Source: Microbispora sp. H11081
Lineage (GTDB): Bacteria; Actinomycetota; Actinomycetes; Streptosporangiales; Streptosporangiaceae
Reading direction: 5' to 3'
Length of the DNA stretch: 64,000 nucleotides
Assembly (NCBI RefSeq): GCF_012999535.1
Contig: NZ_JABBWV010000003.1
Location: 537,606 to 601,605, forward strand
The position numbers and the translations under genes are program-made. How positions within the stretch are numbered: position 1 is the stretch's first letter; each line of letters starts with the position of its first letter. Under the pieces are notes generated by a model that worked only from the letters and a program-made list of their open reading frames with translations, searched no databases and was not told where the DNA came from. Shown in pieces: positions 62,387 through 64,000 of the stretch.

Positions 62387-62766
62387 GAACGGGAGTATGG
62401 CACTTAGTGCACGCCTGGGACACCCATATAACATGTCCCCCGACCTCTTTCCAGTGCCTGCATGGTCGCGGGGAGTAGGAGGGACAGCGGCACGGCCGGC
62501 TGGGACACGCGTGTCCCCTTGCCTGCCCGTGGCCTGTTTCGGCTCTTCGGAGAAGCGCAGAAGCTGGCTGGACCTGAGTAGTGACTAGGGCTTCTCCTTA
62601 TGGAGCGGGTGACGGGAACCGAACCCGCGCTGTCAGCTTGGGAATTGCATGGATCATGCCTCGTAGGGCTGCTGACCTGGGCGTGAGGCGTCATGAGTGA
62701 CCGTGGTTGCCCCTTCGTCACCCTGGTTGATGGCCCGCTCATGGCCCGAGAGCAGCCTGACTGGGC
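62387..62766. other. Short spacer with second tRNA-Gly tail
   Basis: 380 bases, no supported gene besides the second truncated tRNA-Gly at 62603-62645. Confidence 0.5.
62603..62645 (-). pseudogene. Truncated tRNA-Gly (CCC), second 3' half
   Basis: 42-base imperfect direct repeat of the Gly tail at 61276-61318: two substitutions (one in the T loop, one at the T-stem edge), same end at the anticodon loop. The pair brackets a 1.3-kb segment, like attL/attR. Confidence 0.75.
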
Positions 62767-63285
62767 TCAAGGTCGATCGGCGCCGGGGCGCGGAATCTTG
62801 TCGGTCCAATCGTCCAGACCGGTGGAGATCATCTCTTTGAGCTTGTCCTTCCCGACGGCTTGAGCAAGATCGGCGAGGCATTCACACCGGTTCAATTCGC
62901 CAGCGACGGTGCACAGGTAAATGCCCATGATCCGGAGAGCCCTAGCGGAGAGCTCAAAGACTCGCTCGCCTGGGATGGGGATCTTCTTGGCATAGTTCCG
63001 GAGGAGTTCTCCGAGACGTCTCCCCGCCCTGTCCGCAGGCGATTTGCCCACCAGTATGTCGGCGACGAGAGCGTGGGCTTGGTCCTGTACTTCTAGAAGT
63101 TCACGGGCAGCCGCAGCCAGCGGGGAACAGCCCGAGTACCGTGCTGCGCGAACTTCACCCCAGAGCGCGCTACCGAGGAGATCGGAAGATCGCTGAGCGA
63201 CAGTGGCTTTCCAGCCGTCCGTTGTCACGTCCGCAACGATCTCAAGGACTGTCTTCTCCAGGGCACTGGGTGTCGCTGCTGCTGC
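62767..63285 (-). CDS. Hypothetical protein, probably frameshifted or 5'-damaged
   Basis: The C-terminal 150-170 residues look like a real soluble helical protein (VLEIVADVTTDGWKATVAQR, LLEVQDQAHALVADILVGKS, LKEMISTGLDDWTDKI), but the upstream 45 residues of the open frame are Arg-rich noise. A neighbouring frame (63225-63641) instead carries GGTPPALTIEDALPHHTGDD and crosses over near 63265, suggesting a frameshift. No family recognised; start uncertain. Confidence 0.35.
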   Translation of the reverse strand, partial: AAAATPSALEKTVLEIVADVTTDGWKATVAQRSSDLLGSALWGEVRAARYSGCSPLAAAARELLEVQDQAHALVADILVGKSPADRAGRRLGELLRNYAKKIPIPGERVFELSARALRIMGIYLCTVAGELNRCECLADLAQAVGKDKLKEMISTGLDDWTDKIPRPGADRP

Positions 63286-63414
63286 ACGTACTGTGCGGCG
63301 TCGTCGCCGGTGTGATGGGGCAGGGCGTCCTCGATGGTCAGAGCAGGGGGAGTTCCTCCTTCGTTGGCACGGCAGACCCGAACGTGTCGCGGTAGAACCA
63401 CATAAACCGGCCAT

Positions 63415-64000
63415 GAGCTGACCATGCGGCCGACCCTGGCGCTCCTGCTACTGACCAGGGGGCCAGGCTTTGCGGCTCTATCGAGTGATGCATCCAGCGT
63501 TGCAGTAAGGGGACGTCGCCAGGTGCATGTCGAAAGCGCACGCCGAGAGCGTCGGATTATGAGTCCGATCCGGTATCGCCATCGTGACACCCGCTGACCT
63601 GCTGCTGAGTGAGCAGTGAACACCTGGAGGAGAAAGATCATCCCGCGTATATCCCGTGATGAAGACCTATCGGCACCTTCTGTTTACAAGGTTCTCAAAC
63701 GATCTCCAGAATCATTCAGGGCCGTTCGCCCTGCTGCTCGTCAGGGCTCTGGTCGTTCAGATCCGTCCGACTCAGTTCATGATCGTCCGTCTGGGTGGCT
63801 CCCAAGGTGGCTCCCGAAACCGAGTCGTCCCCGACTCCATCAGCCCAACTCGATCACGGTGGTCTGCCGAGGACGGTACCTGTCAAGGTTTCTGAGACAG
63901 TGTCCTGCTACTTGGACGCTATGAGCGCTTGTGGGGTTGGTGGGTTGATCCAGGCGGTTGTTGGGAGAGGCGGCGGGGATGGTGGGCTGCCGAACCGTGT
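63415..64000. other. Right-hand end, no supported gene
   Basis: 586 bases. Overlapping short frames on both strands, none with a ribosome site or family motif. At 63885-63905 the sequence CTGTCAAG-N6-GAGACAG resembles the terminal inverted-repeat style of IS481/IS3-like elements, so an insertion sequence might begin here and continue past the window; weak evidence. Confidence 0.3.

Noticed and set aside
63885..64000. Insertion sequence end
   Set aside because: Only a short inverted-repeat-like string is visible, with no transposase sequence inside the window; kept only as a remark.

Overview
The window is GC-rich (roughly 70 %), dense with genes, rich in GTG starts and in ATGA/GTGA stop-start overlaps, and carries lipoproteins and a secreted ricin-lectin hydrolase. 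This points to a soil actinomycete. A Streptosporangiales-type genus (Nonomuraea, Streptosporangium, Actinomadura) is my inference from style, not something the sequence proves.

Layout. (1) 1-7.2 kb: one operon for methyl-group metabolism (MetV-like Cys-rich protein, MetF, MidA-like methyltransferase, core-MetE, MetK, PurU, adenosine-kinase-like PfkB), followed by an extradiol-dioxygenase homologue that has lost most active-site residues, and a convergent PucR-type regulator. (2) 9.9-22.4 kb: a peptide-type ABC importer operon continuing into a fused two-domain CoA-transferase, an amidohydrolase, an NHL beta-propeller and a second MetE-like protein; then the lipoprotein binding protein and an SDR. 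(3) 22.5-27.3 kb, minus strand: DUF6282-like hydrolase, bicupin, HpcH aldolase, lipocalin-like protein and two amidohydrolases. (4) 27.5-32.5 kb: a CoA-transferase-family beta and alpha subunit bracketing two alpha/beta hydrolases and an acyl-CoA ligase. (5) 32.5-47.3 kb: aldo/keto reductase, aldehyde and alcohol dehydrogenases, then a long operon (VOC enzyme, alpha/beta hydrolase, FAD monooxygenase, acyl-CoA dehydrogenase, acyl-CoA ligase, two MaoC-like hydratases, amidohydrolase, FAD oxidoreductase) ending near IclR and PaaX regulators. (6) 47.8-49.7 kb: a secreted hydrolase with lectin domain and the remnant of an iron alcohol dehydrogenase. (7) 49.7-60.3 kb, minus strand: cyclase, IclR regulator, spermidine/putrescine-type ABC importer, SDR, and a second HpcH aldolase/bicupin/DUF6282 set with a beta-keto acid cleavage enzyme inserted. 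(8) 60.3-64 kb: gene-poor, lower-GC junk with three truncated tRNA 3' halves (two Gly, one Arg), gene fragments and an unknown HEPN-like gene; this looks like an integration hot spot.

Taken together, 8-60 kb reads as a catabolic island: two uptake systems, several oxygenase/hydrolase/lyase modules and CoA-thioester steps for a ring or branched acid substrate I cannot name. Four promoters in it share an operator-like motif (TTATCGGAC-N5-GTCC), and the 50-60 kb promoters share a different one (GTTCAYA), so the sequence itself suggests two regulons. The strongest candidate for something undescribed is the duplicated DUF6282 / bicupin / HpcH-aldolase cassette, followed by the shared-operator regulon and the methyl-cycle cassette with a degenerate dioxygenase next to it.
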